From positions 1-64,000 of the forward strand of contig CAYTJF010000002.1 of NCBI GenBank assembly GCA_964437945.1: a DNA stretch of 64,000 nucleotides, given 5' to 3'. The notes under the pieces were generated by a model. The model ran no database searches, was not told where the DNA came from, and was given only the letters and a program-made list of their open reading frames with translations. Each line of letters begins with the position of its first letter. Positions within the stretch are counted from its first letter, which is position 1. The stretch comes from Granulosicoccus sp964437945. GTDB taxonomy: Bacteria > Pseudomonadota > Gammaproteobacteria > Granulosicoccales > Granulosicoccaceae. This document shows positions 17,663 through 26,858 of this stretch, piece after piece. A program made the translations under genes and the position numbers.

Positions 17663-18205
17663 GTGAAAATAAAATCTGCGATGCACGGTCTAGTGAGTCT
17701 ATTTGCTCGCTCTACAGCTCGCTATGCGATTTGCTCGACCTTGCTGGCGCTCGCGCTTGCTGGTTGTGCAACAAGTAAGGCGCTATACGATACCGATGCG
17801 GTAACCGTGACACTAACGCCTGACGAGGTAGCATCCGATCCAGAATCTGCTAAAGGGACTGTCATCTGGGGTGGGGTGATTGTGAGCAGTATCAATCTCG
17901 TGGATAGAACCCAATTTGAGGTGCTGTCCTACCCGCTCGACAATAATCAGCGACCGATAACCAAGAAAAAATCGTTAGGTCGTTTTTTACTTCAATCTCC
18001 TGACTATGTAGAAACCAAAAACTATGCCCCCGGCCGTGAACTGACAGCCATTGGTACTTTACAGGGTATAACCAAAGGTGAAATCAATGATGCTGAATAC
18101 GATTATCCAACCGTCACAGTGAACGATGTCTATTTGTGGAATCGTGACAACAGTCATGAAAAACCCCGATTTATTTTTGGCATTGGATTAAATATCGATG
18201 GCTAA
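17663..18205 (+). CDS. slp: Slp-family outer-membrane lipoprotein
   Basis: Lipoprotein of 180 aa. The N-terminal hydrophobic stretch ends in a lipobox LALAGC, with the acylated Cys near residue 34. The mature part has the Slp pattern: GTVIWGGVIVSSINLVDRTQFEVLSYPLD, GRFL, YAPGRELTAIGTLQG and YDYPTVTVNDVYLW. Slp/YeaY proteins are starvation- or acid-inducible in enteric bacteria; the exact role is unknown. The GTG at 17663 has GGAG at the right spacing. An ATG at 17681 would still leave a usable signal peptide. A hairpin sits right before the ribosome site. Confidence 0.85.
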   Translation: MKIKSAMHGLVSLFARSTARYAICSTLLALALAGCATSKALYDTDAVTVTLTPDEVASDPESAKGTVIWGGVIVSSINLVDRTQFEVLSYPLDNNQRPITKKKSLGRFLLQSPDYVETKNYAPGRELTAIGTLQGITKGEINDAEYDYPTVTVNDVYLWNRDNSHEKPRFIFGIGLNIDG

Positions 18206-18594
18206 TATTGGCTTACATCAGTCCAATTAAATCAAGTACTTGAAAGTTGTTTTTCAGCAAGTTTTTTATCATCCCACAGGGCTAAACGTCATTTATCCGG
18301 CTTTTTCCACGTATCATCAACAGCCTGCTTGCGATAGACTCCTGCTTCAGCGGAGCCAATTTCGATTCAAAATAATCGTATAAATCTGTCGCCGCTGCAG
18401 ACTTTGGCGAAGACCAAACTGAGACGTAGGTAGATGTAGGAATTAGGGGGTGGGAGCGGTCCCACCAGAACGTGAAATAGCATTGGTACCGATCGTAACG
18501 TGTGTCACATCGACCCGAATGGATGCTTCACACAACGAGATGTCCAGTCGCTACAACTCACTTGTACGGCACTTTTTGTCGTGGGGTATGAGAC
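18206..18594. other. Intergenic region with a 7-bp perfect hairpin
   Basis: 389 bp without a gene. The only structure is GGTGGGA/TCCCACC (18449-18466, loop GCGG). It lacks a T tract, so it is not a classical terminator. The protease promoter is presumably in the last 100 bp. Confidence 0.4.
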
Positions 18595-19230
18595 ATGCAA
18601 AGCACCATAAAAAAAATAGGTGCGCTTCTCGTTTGCTTAGGCCTTTGGTCGACGCAAGTAGCAGCAGCGCCAGAATGTGTTTGGCCAGATGATGAAACTC
18701 TGGAAGCTATCCTGCCGGTTGCAACTGACCATGGTAGTCACGCCAGCGGGGTCGTTTTTGCTTCCAATAAAGTGCTTACAGCAGCCCATGCTATCGAAGG
18801 TGCTGAACAATATTTTGTGCGTGTTGAAGGTGGATTCCGTAGTGCAACACTGCTTCTAATCGATCGTGCAAACGATTTGGCTGTATTGTCTGTTGATACT
18901 CTTAACATCAAACCGATGCCTTTAGCTGCAGCAGTACCGAGCCAAAGTCAGATAGTTTGGGCTGTCGGTTTTCCCAAAGCCCAAGGTAAGACAACCTCCA
19001 GTGGTGTGTTTCAGCGTAACCGTGCAGGAGCGCTTCATACCAGTGCCCCGATCGACTCAGGACAGTCTGGTGGCGGCCTGCTGAGCTGTGAACAAGGCTC
19101 GTATCAATTGTTAGGCATGTTGCGCGGCTACGGCGCTTATCGAAGTGGTGATCGATACGTTAAGCTGGAGAATCATTCTGTATCGGTGGCAGCAGCCACT
19201 ATCCAGCGTTTTATCGGTACCTATCAGTAA
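18595..19230 (+). CDS. Secreted trypsin-like serine protease
   Basis: Periplasmic or secreted S1-type protease of 211 aa with a signal peptide ending at VAAA (residues 22-25). The catalytic triad is visible: His65 in LTAAHA, Asp94 in RANDLAVLSV, and Ser158 in DSGQSGGGLL. The Ser motif is GQSGG instead of the common GNSGG, still compatible with activity. There is no PDZ domain, so it is not a full DegP. Two Cys residues (C28 and one in LLSCEQG) may form a disulfide. The ATG at 18595 has no strong ribosome site. No coupled neighbour. Confidence 0.8.
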   Translation: MQSTIKKIGALLVCLGLWSTQVAAAPECVWPDDETLEAILPVATDHGSHASGVVFASNKVLTAAHAIEGAEQYFVRVEGGFRSATLLLIDRANDLAVLSVDTLNIKPMPLAAAVPSQSQIVWAVGFPKAQGKTTSSGVFQRNRAGALHTSAPIDSGQSGGGLLSCEQGSYQLLGMLRGYGAYRSGDRYVKLENHSVSVAAATIQRFIGTYQ

Positions 19231-19234
19231 ACAA

Positions 19235-19262
19235 ACCAGCGAACGTCGGTTAGCTCGCTGGT
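19235..19262 (+). terminator. Possible terminator hairpin after the protease gene
   Basis: ACCAGCGA pairs with TCGCTGGT (8 bp) around a 12-base loop, starting 5 bp after the stop. The T tract is missing, so intrinsic termination is only possible. Confidence 0.4.
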
Positions 19263-19431
19263 AAATCAATTGTGATCGTTCTGCCTCTTATCAGGTAGTG
19301 CATCAATACTAATTCTGTCCTTTCTAGATTTTAAATCTGTCGTTTTTAACTGTCTAAGCACCGTTTTCGTCATGCCAGTTCTGAGCTGATTCGTTAGTCT
19401 TCGCACACAATTATTACGGCGGTTTGTGGCT

Positions 19432-20835
19432 ATGACTATCAGCGTATTTGATTTATTTAAAATCGGAATCGGTCCGTCCAGTTCACATACTGTTGGTCCG
19501 ATGGTGGCAGCTAATCAATTTGTTGAGTCTTTGCAACACCGACCCGATTATCTCAAGCTGGCTCGAATCAAAGTCGAATTGCTTGGTTCGTTGGGTGCTA
19601 CCGGTAAAGGGCATGGCAGTGATAAGGCGGTGCTGTTGGGTTTGCAGGGGGCTAACCCAGGTAGCGTGGATGTCGAATCGATTGAACCTACACTTAAAAA
19701 AATAAGAGAATCGGGTTTATTAAGTCTCGCTGGCCGCGCACCGCTAAAATTCAAAGAATCGACTGATCTCATCATGCACAAACGTCGATCATTGCCGTTT
19801 CATCCTAACGGTATGGTGTTCTCTGCATTCGACGAAGAGGGAAATTCGGTGCATACATGTACCTACTTTTCAGTTGGTGGTGGGTTCGTTGTCGATGAGT
19901 CTGCTTCTGGCAATGCAGATCCGTTAAAGCACAAGACAACCGATGTACCTTATCCGTTTACCACCGGTGATCGCTTGCTTGAAATTTGTGATGAGCAGGG
20001 TCTATCAATAGCCGAAGTGATGATGGCTAACGAGTCTACTTTTCAGAGCCAGGCCAGCGTACGAACCGGTCTCGTAGAAATTTGGGACGCGATGCAAGCT
20101 TGTGTGAAGCGAGGTTGTCGCGAGGATGGTGTGTTGCCTGGTGGTATGAAGGTAAAACGTCGGGCTGCTGGTTTGTATAAAAAACTCACCGTCAATCCGG
20201 AACGCGGTTATAGCGATCCTCTAACGGTAATAGATTGGGTTAACTTGTACGCGCTGGCGGTAAATGAAGAAAACGCTGCTGGCGGTAGAGTGGTGACAGC
20301 GCCCACTAACGGCGCCGCGGGCATTATTCCGGCTGTGTTGCACTATTACGTGAATTTCACACCAGATAGCAATATCGACGGTGTGATTGACTTTTTGCTA
20401 ACCGCTGGGGCTATTGGCATTTTATACAAGGAAAATGCGTCCATTTCGGGTGCTGAGGTTGGCTGTCAAGGCGAAGTCGGTTCGGCTTGCTCTATGGCTG
20501 CCGGTGCGCTGACCGCTGTTCATAAAGGCACGCCAAAGCAAGTTGAAAATGCTGCAGAGATTGGTATGGAACATAATCTTGGGCTGACATGCGATCCGGT
20601 TGGTGGGCTGGTTCAGGTTCCGTGCATTGAACGCAATGCGATGGGTTCAGTAAAAGCCATCAACGCATCGCGTATTGCGTTGCACGGTGACGGCACTCAT
20701 TTCGTGTCCTTGGATAAAGTCATCAAAACGATGCGGGAAACAGGTGCTGATATGAAAACTAAATACAAGGAAACAGCGCGTGGTGGTCTGGCTATAAATG
20801 TTGTTGAAGTACCTGTTAGCTATCCTGACTGCTAA
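19432..20835 (+). CDS. sdaA: L-serine ammonia-lyase (iron-sulfur, single chain)
   Basis: Deaminates L-serine to pyruvate and ammonia using a [4Fe-4S] cluster. The single-chain form has the beta domain first (ISVFDLFKIGIGPSSSHTVGPM) and the alpha domain second. Cluster and active-site segments are GCQGEVGSACSMAAGAL, EIGMEHNLGLTCDPVGGLVQVPCIERN and APTNGAAGIIPAVL. The ATG at 19432 gives the family's usual N-terminus; a GTG two codons upstream (19426) is the alternative. 467 aa is close to the usual 455-460. Stand-alone gene. Confidence 0.95.
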   Translation: MTISVFDLFKIGIGPSSSHTVGPMVAANQFVESLQHRPDYLKLARIKVELLGSLGATGKGHGSDKAVLLGLQGANPGSVDVESIEPTLKKIRESGLLSLAGRAPLKFKESTDLIMHKRRSLPFHPNGMVFSAFDEEGNSVHTCTYFSVGGGFVVDESASGNADPLKHKTTDVPYPFTTGDRLLEICDEQGLSIAEVMMANESTFQSQASVRTGLVEIWDAMQACVKRGCREDGVLPGGMKVKRRAAGLYKKLTVNPERGYSDPLTVIDWVNLYALAVNEENAAGGRVVTAPTNGAAGIIPAVLHYYVNFTPDSNIDGVIDFLLTAGAIGILYKENASISGAEVGCQGEVGSACSMAAGALTAVHKGTPKQVENAAEIGMEHNLGLTCDPVGGLVQVPCIERNAMGSVKAINASRIALHGDGTHFVSLDKVIKTMRETGADMKTKYKETARGGLAINVVEVPVSYPDC

Positions 20836-20981
20836 TTCTCAATAAGAGTTCTTATCTGCCGTGAATGGCTACACGGATGCTTTCGCTTCGAATTTGGTTG
20901 CGTTAAACACACAAAGCGGTTTTTGACGGTCGCGTTTGTTGGGTTACACTGCCATAAATCCACTTTGCTATTGACGGCCCT

Positions 20982-21440
20982 ATGAACGCACTTGCCATTA
21001 CTTTTCACCTGCTTGCAGCCGTTATTTGGGTTGGCGGGTTGTTCTTTGCTTACGTTGTTCTAAGGCCCTCAGCGTTAGCCATTGAGCCTCCACAACGTCT
21101 GAGCCTATGGGCAGGTGTATTCAAACGATTTTTTCCGTGGGTGTGGATGGCCATCATAGTGCTTATGCTCAGCGGTTACTGGCTCATCTTTGATTGGTTC
21201 AAAGGTTTTTCAAGTTCTCCGGGTTATGTTCATCTGATGCACGTACTCGGTTGGGTGATGTCTTTGTTGTTTATTTATCTCTATTACAAGATCTACCCGT
21301 TGTTTGTTGCCGCCGTTAAGGCGCAAGATTGGCCCGGCGCGGCCGAACAATTGAATCGCATCAGACAAATTGTGTTGACCAATTTGGTTCTTGGTATGGG
21401 CCTGTTGGTAGCGGTTGCCGCGTTGCAGCGTCTGAGCTAA
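20982..21440 (+). CDS. CopD-like integral membrane protein
   Basis: Inner-membrane protein of 152 aa with four hydrophobic helices (residues about 4-26, 51-72, 82-103 and 127-148). The first contains FHLLAAVIWVGGLFFAYVVLRP, the signature seen in CopD-domain and related proteins, where the conserved His lies in helix 1. Several further His residues (HLMHVLGW) could bind haem or metal. The copper link of CopD is not supported by any neighbour, so the function is unknown. The ATG start has no strong ribosome site. Confidence 0.7.
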   Translation: MNALAITFHLLAAVIWVGGLFFAYVVLRPSALAIEPPQRLSLWAGVFKRFFPWVWMAIIVLMLSGYWLIFDWFKGFSSSPGYVHLMHVLGWVMSLLFIYLYYKIYPLFVAAVKAQDWPGAAEQLNRIRQIVLTNLVLGMGLLVAVAALQRLS

Positions 21441-21804
21441 TTCGACCGTTTGTTGCACTATTTCACATTCATCCAGGCGAATGTGACGATATTGCGACAA
21501 TTGACTGAAATAGCCTTACCAGGACCGCTTAACCGGCCAGAAAAATAATAAAATCAATAAAAACAATGATTTACTTCACTTTTATTAGCTGAATATTTCC
21601 AAATTCACCCAGCTGGTATTCCTACATTCAGCTTCATTTAAGCAAGGTTCGGTAGTGTTGGTAGCACAAGATCTGTGAATTGCACGTTTTTTCGTGCTCC
21701 AGGTTCTTGATGGCCGTTTTTACAGCTGTGTTTACAGCTGTGTTTAATAGCCGATCTGTTACTTGGCTGGTCTTTGTAAGTGGAAGGGTTCTGGATAGCG
21801 AGCT
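21441..21804. other. Intergenic region before msrA, with hairpin and 12-bp duplication
   Basis: 364 bp without a supported gene. CACATTC/GAATGTG (21464-21485) can form a 7-bp stem soon after the CopD-like gene, without a T tract. TTTACAGCTGTG is duplicated exactly at 21719-21742. The msrA GTG is preceded by GGATAGCGAG, a weak ribosome site. Confidence 0.45.
21719..21742 (+). repeat. 12-bp perfect tandem duplication
   Basis: Two adjacent copies of TTTACAGCTGTG in the msrA leader. Each copy contains the palindrome ACAGCTGT. Confidence 0.8.
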
Positions 21805-22476
21805 GTGTTTGGATTGTTTAAAAAAACCGACTTACCAACCGAAAAAGAGGCTTTACCGGGCCGTGATGTAGCGCTGCGCGTAGCTGAAAAGCATGCGGTG
21901 CTCGGCAGTCCAATGTCAGGACCGTTTCCGAGCGAGCTGCAAATTGCGATGTTTGGCATGGGCTGTTTCTGGGGTGTGGAACGTTTGTTCTGGCAACAAC
22001 CTGGTGTTTTCACGACGGCGGTTGGTTATGCAGGTGGGATAACACCCAATCCGCATTATTCAGAACTGTGCACCGGCATGACTGGCCATAACGAGGTCGT
22101 GCAGGTTGTTTTCGATCAGCAAGCCATCGCTTACAGGCAATTGCTTGAACTATTCTGGGAGTCTCATGACCCTACACAGGGCATGCAGCAAGGCCCAGAT
22201 AGAGGCACGCAGTATCGATCTGGTATTTACACTTACGGCGAGGAGCAATTTGCTCAAGCCGAGGCGAGTAAAGCGCATTTCCAAACAGCACTGGACGCAA
22301 ACGGTTTTGGGCAGATCACCACCGAGATTATTGCTGCACCGACTTTCTACTACGCCGAAGATGAACATCAGCAGTACTTGCACAAGAATCCACACGGTTA
22401 TTGCAGTTTGGGTGGTATTGGCGTCGCATGTAATGTACCGAAAAGTAGGGTACCAAAAGGTCAGGTGGCCTCATGA
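21805..22476 (+). CDS. msrA: Peptide methionine sulfoxide reductase A
   Basis: Reduces methionine-S-sulfoxide in proteins. The catalytic Cys is C54 in FGMGCFWGVERLFW. Other landmarks are YAGGITPNPHYSELCTGMTGHNEVVQVVFD, WESHDPTQGMQQGPDRGTQYRSGIY and FYYAEDEHQQYLHKNP. Cys residues in YCSLGGIGVACN near the C-terminus are candidates for resolving cysteines. The 223 aa include about 40 extra N-terminal residues, as in the long MsrA type. The GTG at 21805 is chosen because the next in-frame ATG would remove part of the conserved region. It overlaps the ppk2 ATG by 4 bp. Confidence 0.95.
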   Translation: MFGLFKKTDLPTEKEALPGRDVALRVAEKHAVLGSPMSGPFPSELQIAMFGMGCFWGVERLFWQQPGVFTTAVGYAGGITPNPHYSELCTGMTGHNEVVQVVFDQQAIAYRQLLELFWESHDPTQGMQQGPDRGTQYRSGIYTYGEEQFAQAEASKAHFQTALDANGFGQITTEIIAAPTFYYAEDEHQQYLHKNPHGYCSLGGIGVACNVPKSRVPKGQVAS

Positions 22477-23345
22477 TGCATGCGCCAACCGAAGCCATGA
22501 AAGTGCCATTCGATGGCAGCTTCAGAGTCGCCGACTACGCTACCGTTCCTGGTGAAAATGCCGGGAAAAAAGCACTGCAAAAATCATTGAAAAAGCGTGT
22601 CGGGCAAATCGCCAAGTTACAGCGAAAATTATATGCTGACGATCGCTATGCAGTTCTGCTGATTTTTCAGGCAATGGATGCAGCGGGTAAAGATGGCACT
22701 ATTCGCGCCGTCATGAGTGGTGTCAATCCGGCTGGTTGTCAGGTGTTTTCTTTTAAGTCGCCTTCGTCTGAAGAGCTCGACCATGACTTTCTCTGGCGTA
22801 CAGCCAGTCGTTTACCCGAACGTGGTCGCATTGGCATATTCAATCGCAGTTACTACGAAGAAGTGTTAGCGGTTCGGGTTCGACCCAAATACCTGGCTAA
22901 GCAGCGTTTGCCCGAAGTTGATGAAAAAAATATCTGGAAAGATAGATTTGCATCAATACGCGAACATGAAAGTCATCTGGCCAGAAACGGCACAGTCATT
23001 TTAAAATTTTGGTTGAATGTTTCGCAAGAGGAACAAAAAGCACGATTCATGGCGCGACTAACGACGCCTGAACGGTATTGGAAGTTTTCCAAAACGGACT
23101 TATCGGAACGAGGTAAGTGGACCGATTATATGTCTGCTTATCAGGATATTTTTAACGAGACATCGCGAGAGAACGCACCGTGGTACGCAATACCGGCGGA
23201 CAACAAACCTTACATGCGGCTATGTGTTGCACAGATAATTGCGGAAACACTTGGCGACTTGCCGCTTGAGTACCCTGAAAAGTCAGCCGAAGAGCTGGCG
23301 TTGTTTGAACAACATATTAGCGCTTTAGAACAGGAATCAGGTTGA
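22473..23345 (+). CDS. ppk2: PPK2-family polyphosphate:nucleotide phosphotransferase
   Basis: Kinase of the PPK2 family that moves phosphate between polyphosphate and nucleotides. Walker A-like QAMDAAGKDG is at residues 66-75, with D69 and K73. Walker B-like IGIFNRSYYEEVLAVRVRP follows, with a lid-like region after it (RFASIREHE, SQEEQKARF). At 290 aa it is a one-domain member. The direction (ADP or AMP phosphorylation) cannot be read safely. Start overlaps the msrA stop (ATGA), so MsrA and PPK2 are co-translated, perhaps as a stress pair. Confidence 0.93.
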   Translation: MMHAPTEAMKVPFDGSFRVADYATVPGENAGKKALQKSLKKRVGQIAKLQRKLYADDRYAVLLIFQAMDAAGKDGTIRAVMSGVNPAGCQVFSFKSPSSEELDHDFLWRTASRLPERGRIGIFNRSYYEEVLAVRVRPKYLAKQRLPEVDEKNIWKDRFASIREHESHLARNGTVILKFWLNVSQEEQKARFMARLTTPERYWKFSKTDLSERGKWTDYMSAYQDIFNETSRENAPWYAIPADNKPYMRLCVAQIIAETLGDLPLEYPEKSAEELALFEQHISALEQESG

Positions 23346-23450
23346 TTTGGTCAGACTCTTGCGTGGTCTCTTGAGTACTTAGTGTGAGTACCGCGTATTA
23401 GTACTTGGTAAGTCTAAAACGAAAACTGATTTGAAACCGGGAGCAAAAAG

Positions 23451-23654
23451 ATGCAATCGATGAAACAACTGGAACTACCCGAAGGTAACGTACTACGGCC
23501 TCTGCCAGAGTCGCTAACTTATGGTGCGACCGTTGATATTCGTAATGTCGAGCACGAGATCACCGATTTTATGATTCGACGAGCTTGCGAGGAAATGGAT
23601 GCGCAGCAGCAATACCCTTTTTGTGGCCGAAAGCCGAAGCAGAGACGCGTTTAA
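23451..23654 (+). CDS. Small hypothetical protein, 67 aa
   Basis: The ATG at 23451 is preceded by GGGAGCAAAAAG, a good ribosome site, 105 bp after ppk2. The protein is polar, with an acidic centre (VEHEITDFMIRRACEEMDAQQ) and a basic tail (CGRKPKQRRV). It has two Cys, no signal peptide and no membrane segment. The family is not recognised. The ribosome site and composition favour a real gene. Confidence 0.6.
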   Translation: MQSMKQLELPEGNVLRPLPESLTYGATVDIRNVEHEITDFMIRRACEEMDAQQQYPFCGRKPKQRRV

Positions 23655-23868
23655 TTCGAACGAGTAATTCAAGCTATAAAGAATAAGCGGAAAGAGGCAA
23701 CAATAAAATAAATTTTTACAGACATCGTTTGTAATAGTTACTCACAATAAAGCAGTGCGGACACTGGTACGATTTGTCTTGTTTGGAGAAGACATCGAGC
23801 AAATTGGATTGCCAACTTTAAGTTTTACAGTTACAAAAATAAGTTACACAGTGAGTACAGCGCCTTGC

Positions 23869-25101
23869 CTAGCCAACGGCCTGATTCATTTCAAAGATCG
23901 GTAATAATATCCCCAGTACGATAGACAATACGATACCACCCATAATCAGTATTACCACTGGTTCAAATAATCCCAAGAATATCGACATGGCTGAGTTAAG
24001 CTCGCGTTCCTGATGTGTTGCGGCCTTCTCAAGCATACTATCGAGCTTGCCTGACGCTTCACCACTAGCCACCAGGTGCAGCATCATGGGTGGGAAATAG
24101 CCGGTCTTCTCCAAAGCATGTCCCATTGGTGAACCTTCCCTGACTTGAGCCGCAGCCGTTTTAACTGCTGCGCGCATAGGGCGATTGGTAATAACTTGCG
24201 ACGAAATGTCGAGCGCTTCGAGAACGGGTACTCCACTGGCAGTCAGTATGCTCAAGGTTCTTGCGAATTGTGCGGTGTTATGACTTCTTATCAATCGTTT
24301 GAGCACTGGTATCTTTAGCAAAAATGCATGTACTCGAGTTTTAAAAGCTTCACCACGCATGGCATATTGGAAGGCGAAATACATACCAGTGAGTACTATG
24401 GCGACCAGCAGCCCCCATTCGCGTACAAACGCACTGGAATTCAATAAAACCACTGTAAGAGTTGGTAGCTCCTGGTCCAGGCCATCAAACACCGTTACAA
24501 CTTGTGGAACAACATAGGCAAGCAGAAACGAGACAATCAATATGGACGCAAAAACCAGCATGCTTGGATAAATTAGTGCCTTTTTGACAGTGGCTCTGGC
24601 GGCCTGGCGGTCTTCAGTGTAGTCGGCCAGACGTTCAAGAACGGCATCCAGGTGACCTGATTGCTCACCGGCGGCAACGGTGGACTGATAGATTTCAGGG
24701 AACACTTTTGGATAATCTTTTAATGCCGATGCAAAGGTATGTCCTTCGAGCACTTTTGATCTGACTGATAGAATCAGCGATTGTATTTTTGGTTTCTCGG
24801 TTTGGCGACTAACTGCTGCCAGTGCTTCTTCGAGCGGTGTGCCAGCGCCAACTAACGTCGCTACTTGTCTGGTGAACAGGGCAAGCTCGTTTGTTTTGAT
24901 GCCACCGCGATAGGTAGGTATTGATTTTGAGCCGATCTTGCCATTAGCGGCTTTGGAACGAACAGTGGTTTCGTCTACCTGCAGCGGCGTCAGCTCTTGC
25001 TGACGAAGCTGCGATCGCGCCATACGTGCTGTGTCTGCTTCAAGAACCCCTTTTTTCTCTTTGCCGCGAACATCCAGCGCGACATACTCAAAAGCGGCCA
25101 T
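23869..25101 (-). CDS. gspF: Type II secretion inner-membrane platform protein GspF
   Basis: Polytopic platform protein of the type II secretion system, 410 aa. The N-terminus MAAFEYVALDVRGKEKKGVLEAD is typical, as are two GspF/PilC domains. The first has FTRQVATLVGAGTPLEEAL and GEQSGHLDAVLERLADY. The second has FARTLSILTASGVPVLEALDIS and GEASGKLDSMLEKAA. Three hydrophobic helices are visible near residues 170-195, 225-245 and 380-402. The ATG overlaps the gspE stop, so C-D-E-F are one operon. No gspG-M follow. Confidence 0.93.
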   Translation of the reverse strand: MAAFEYVALDVRGKEKKGVLEADTARMARSQLRQQELTPLQVDETTVRSKAANGKIGSKSIPTYRGGIKTNELALFTRQVATLVGAGTPLEEALAAVSRQTEKPKIQSLILSVRSKVLEGHTFASALKDYPKVFPEIYQSTVAAGEQSGHLDAVLERLADYTEDRQAARATVKKALIYPSMLVFASILIVSFLLAYVVPQVVTVFDGLDQELPTLTVVLLNSSAFVREWGLLVAIVLTGMYFAFQYAMRGEAFKTRVHAFLLKIPVLKRLIRSHNTAQFARTLSILTASGVPVLEALDISSQVITNRPMRAAVKTAAAQVREGSPMGHALEKTGYFPPMMLHLVASGEASGKLDSMLEKAATHQERELNSAMSIFLGLFEPVVILIMGGIVLSIVLGILLPIFEMNQAVG

Positions 25102-26840
25102 CAGCCCTCTCGGGTAACGCGCAACACTTCTTGAAGAGAGGTTTTACCTTCAAGCACGAGACGGGCGCCATCATCTTGAATACCAGGATGGCTTAGTCGG
25201 GCGTGTCTTTCGAGTTCGTGCTCCGATTCACTGTCGTGGATCATCGATTGCATGGTTGCATCGACTTCGACAACCTCATAGATACCAGTTCGACCTCGGT
25301 ACCCGGTGTGGTTGCACTTTTCACAACCGTGTGGCTCATGCACATTGGTGGCCTGACTCACTGTTGCTCTGAGAGTCTTTAATTCTGCATGCGTTGGAGT
25401 GTGCAGACGTTTGCAATCTGGGCAAAGTACTCGCACCAGCCGTTGGGCAACCAGCGCTTCTAAAGATGAGGCCAGCAGAAAGGGTTCTACACCCATGTCT
25501 CTGAGCCGGGTTACTGCACCAACTGCTGTATTCGTGTGCAATGTTGATAACACCAGATGCCCTGTCAAGCTGGCTTGAACCGCAACCTCTGCAGTTTCCA
25601 TATCACGAATCTCACCAACCATGACGATATCGGGATCCTGACGCAATATGGCACGTAAACCGGTCGCGAAGTCGAGATCAACTTTGTTATTGACTTGCGT
25701 CTGACCAATACCGTCGATGAAGTATTCAATTGGATCCTCAACAGTCAGTATGGAATAGCGTGATGTGTTTAATCGCGATAGTGCAGCGTATAGCGTAGTG
25801 GTTTTACCAGAGCCGGTGGGACCGGTAACCAGAATAATACCGTGAGATTTGGTCAGCGCCCGTGACAGGGTTTTGTGAGCCGTGTCAGGCATACCCAGGT
25901 GCTCAAGGTCGAGTCGGCCAGCCTGTTTGTCGAGTAAGCGCAGTACAACCCGCTCACCGTGTCCAGAAGGTAGCGTAGACATTCGAACATCAACTGGACG
26001 ACCAGCAACACGAAGTCGAATGGGTCCATCTTGCGGAGTGCGACGCTCAGCTATGTCGAGCTTGGCCATGACCTTTAAACGCGAAATGATCAGTGGCGCA
26101 ATTTCACGCGGCGGATCCAGCATTTTCTGCATAACACCATCGACACGATAACGAACCGACAGGCGATTTTCGAATGGTTCGATGTGAACGTCTGAAGCCT
26201 GTTTTCTAACCGCTTCAGTCAGAATGGCATTGATTAGGCGAATAACCGGTGCATCGTCAGTCGATTCGAGTAAGTCTTCTGGTTCGGGTAGGGAATCAGC
26301 AAGCTGATTAAGGTCGAGATTGTCGCCGAAGTCGTCCATGATATCGATTGCCTGACCGGTCTCGCCTTCATAGTGTTGGGTAAGGCGGGCATCGAATTCG
26401 TCGCTGGTTACCGGTTCCATGATCATCGGCTGGCCAGCTTTGCGGCTAGCTTCAGCTCTGGCTAGCATAGTAATGCCAGGTTTATGAACGAGGTGCAGCT
26501 CGCCATCGATTTGTTCGAGTAGCACGCCGTGCCGCTTGGCAAAGGTGTAGGGAAGATCAGCGGTTGGACGAAGGGCTGCAGCGCCCAACGGTACCGGTTG
26601 GTTGTCTTCGCTGGCATCGTTTTCATCGTTGGCCGCTAGTACATCGGCTGGCCCTGACTTTTTGACAGGCCCTGTTTCAACCTGGCTGGATTGTGCTTGA
26701 TTGGTTTGCTCAGGTCTACCGGCTGGCACAGCCCCACCAGTTTGCGCAGGACTAGTTGCTTCCGCTGGGATGTCCACAGGGGCATCCTCGGGCTCGCCGA
26801 CATCAATAAAATCTGCTGGTGAAACAACCATTTTTTTCAT
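25101..26840 (-). CDS. gspE: Type II secretion ATPase GspE
   Basis: Hexameric secretion ATPase that powers pseudopilus assembly, 579 aa. The N-terminal ~90 residues are Pro/Glu/Gln-rich and unusually long before the N1-like region (RHGVLLEQIDGELHLVHKPG). Walker A is GPTGSGKTTTLYAAL near residue 340, the Asp box is DPDIVMVGEIRDMETAE, and the His box is TGHLVLSTLHTN. The zinc tetracysteine motif is present (CPDCKRLH and CEKCNHTGYRGRTG). ATG at 26840, 18 bp after gspD. Sharing this fold with PilT/PilU, it is told apart by the zinc motif. Confidence 0.95.
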   Translation of the reverse strand: MKKMVVSPADFIDVGEPEDAPVDIPAEATSPAQTGGAVPAGRPEQTNQAQSSQVETGPVKKSGPADVLAANDENDASEDNQPVPLGAAALRPTADLPYTFAKRHGVLLEQIDGELHLVHKPGITMLARAEASRKAGQPMIMEPVTSDEFDARLTQHYEGETGQAIDIMDDFGDNLDLNQLADSLPEPEDLLESTDDAPVIRLINAILTEAVRKQASDVHIEPFENRLSVRYRVDGVMQKMLDPPREIAPLIISRLKVMAKLDIAERRTPQDGPIRLRVAGRPVDVRMSTLPSGHGERVVLRLLDKQAGRLDLEHLGMPDTAHKTLSRALTKSHGIILVTGPTGSGKTTTLYAALSRLNTSRYSILTVEDPIEYFIDGIGQTQVNNKVDLDFATGLRAILRQDPDIVMVGEIRDMETAEVAVQASLTGHLVLSTLHTNTAVGAVTRLRDMGVEPFLLASSLEALVAQRLVRVLCPDCKRLHTPTHAELKTLRATVSQATNVHEPHGCEKCNHTGYRGRTGIYEVVEVDATMQSMIHDSESEHELERHARLSHPGIQDDGARLVLEGKTSLQEVLRVTREG

Positions 26841-26858
26841 TAGCTTGCCGTGTCACAT

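Noticed and set aside
18449..18466. Terminator call for the GGTGGGA/TCCCACC hairpin
   Set aside because: No T tract and no gene end close by; listed only as structure in the intergenic region.
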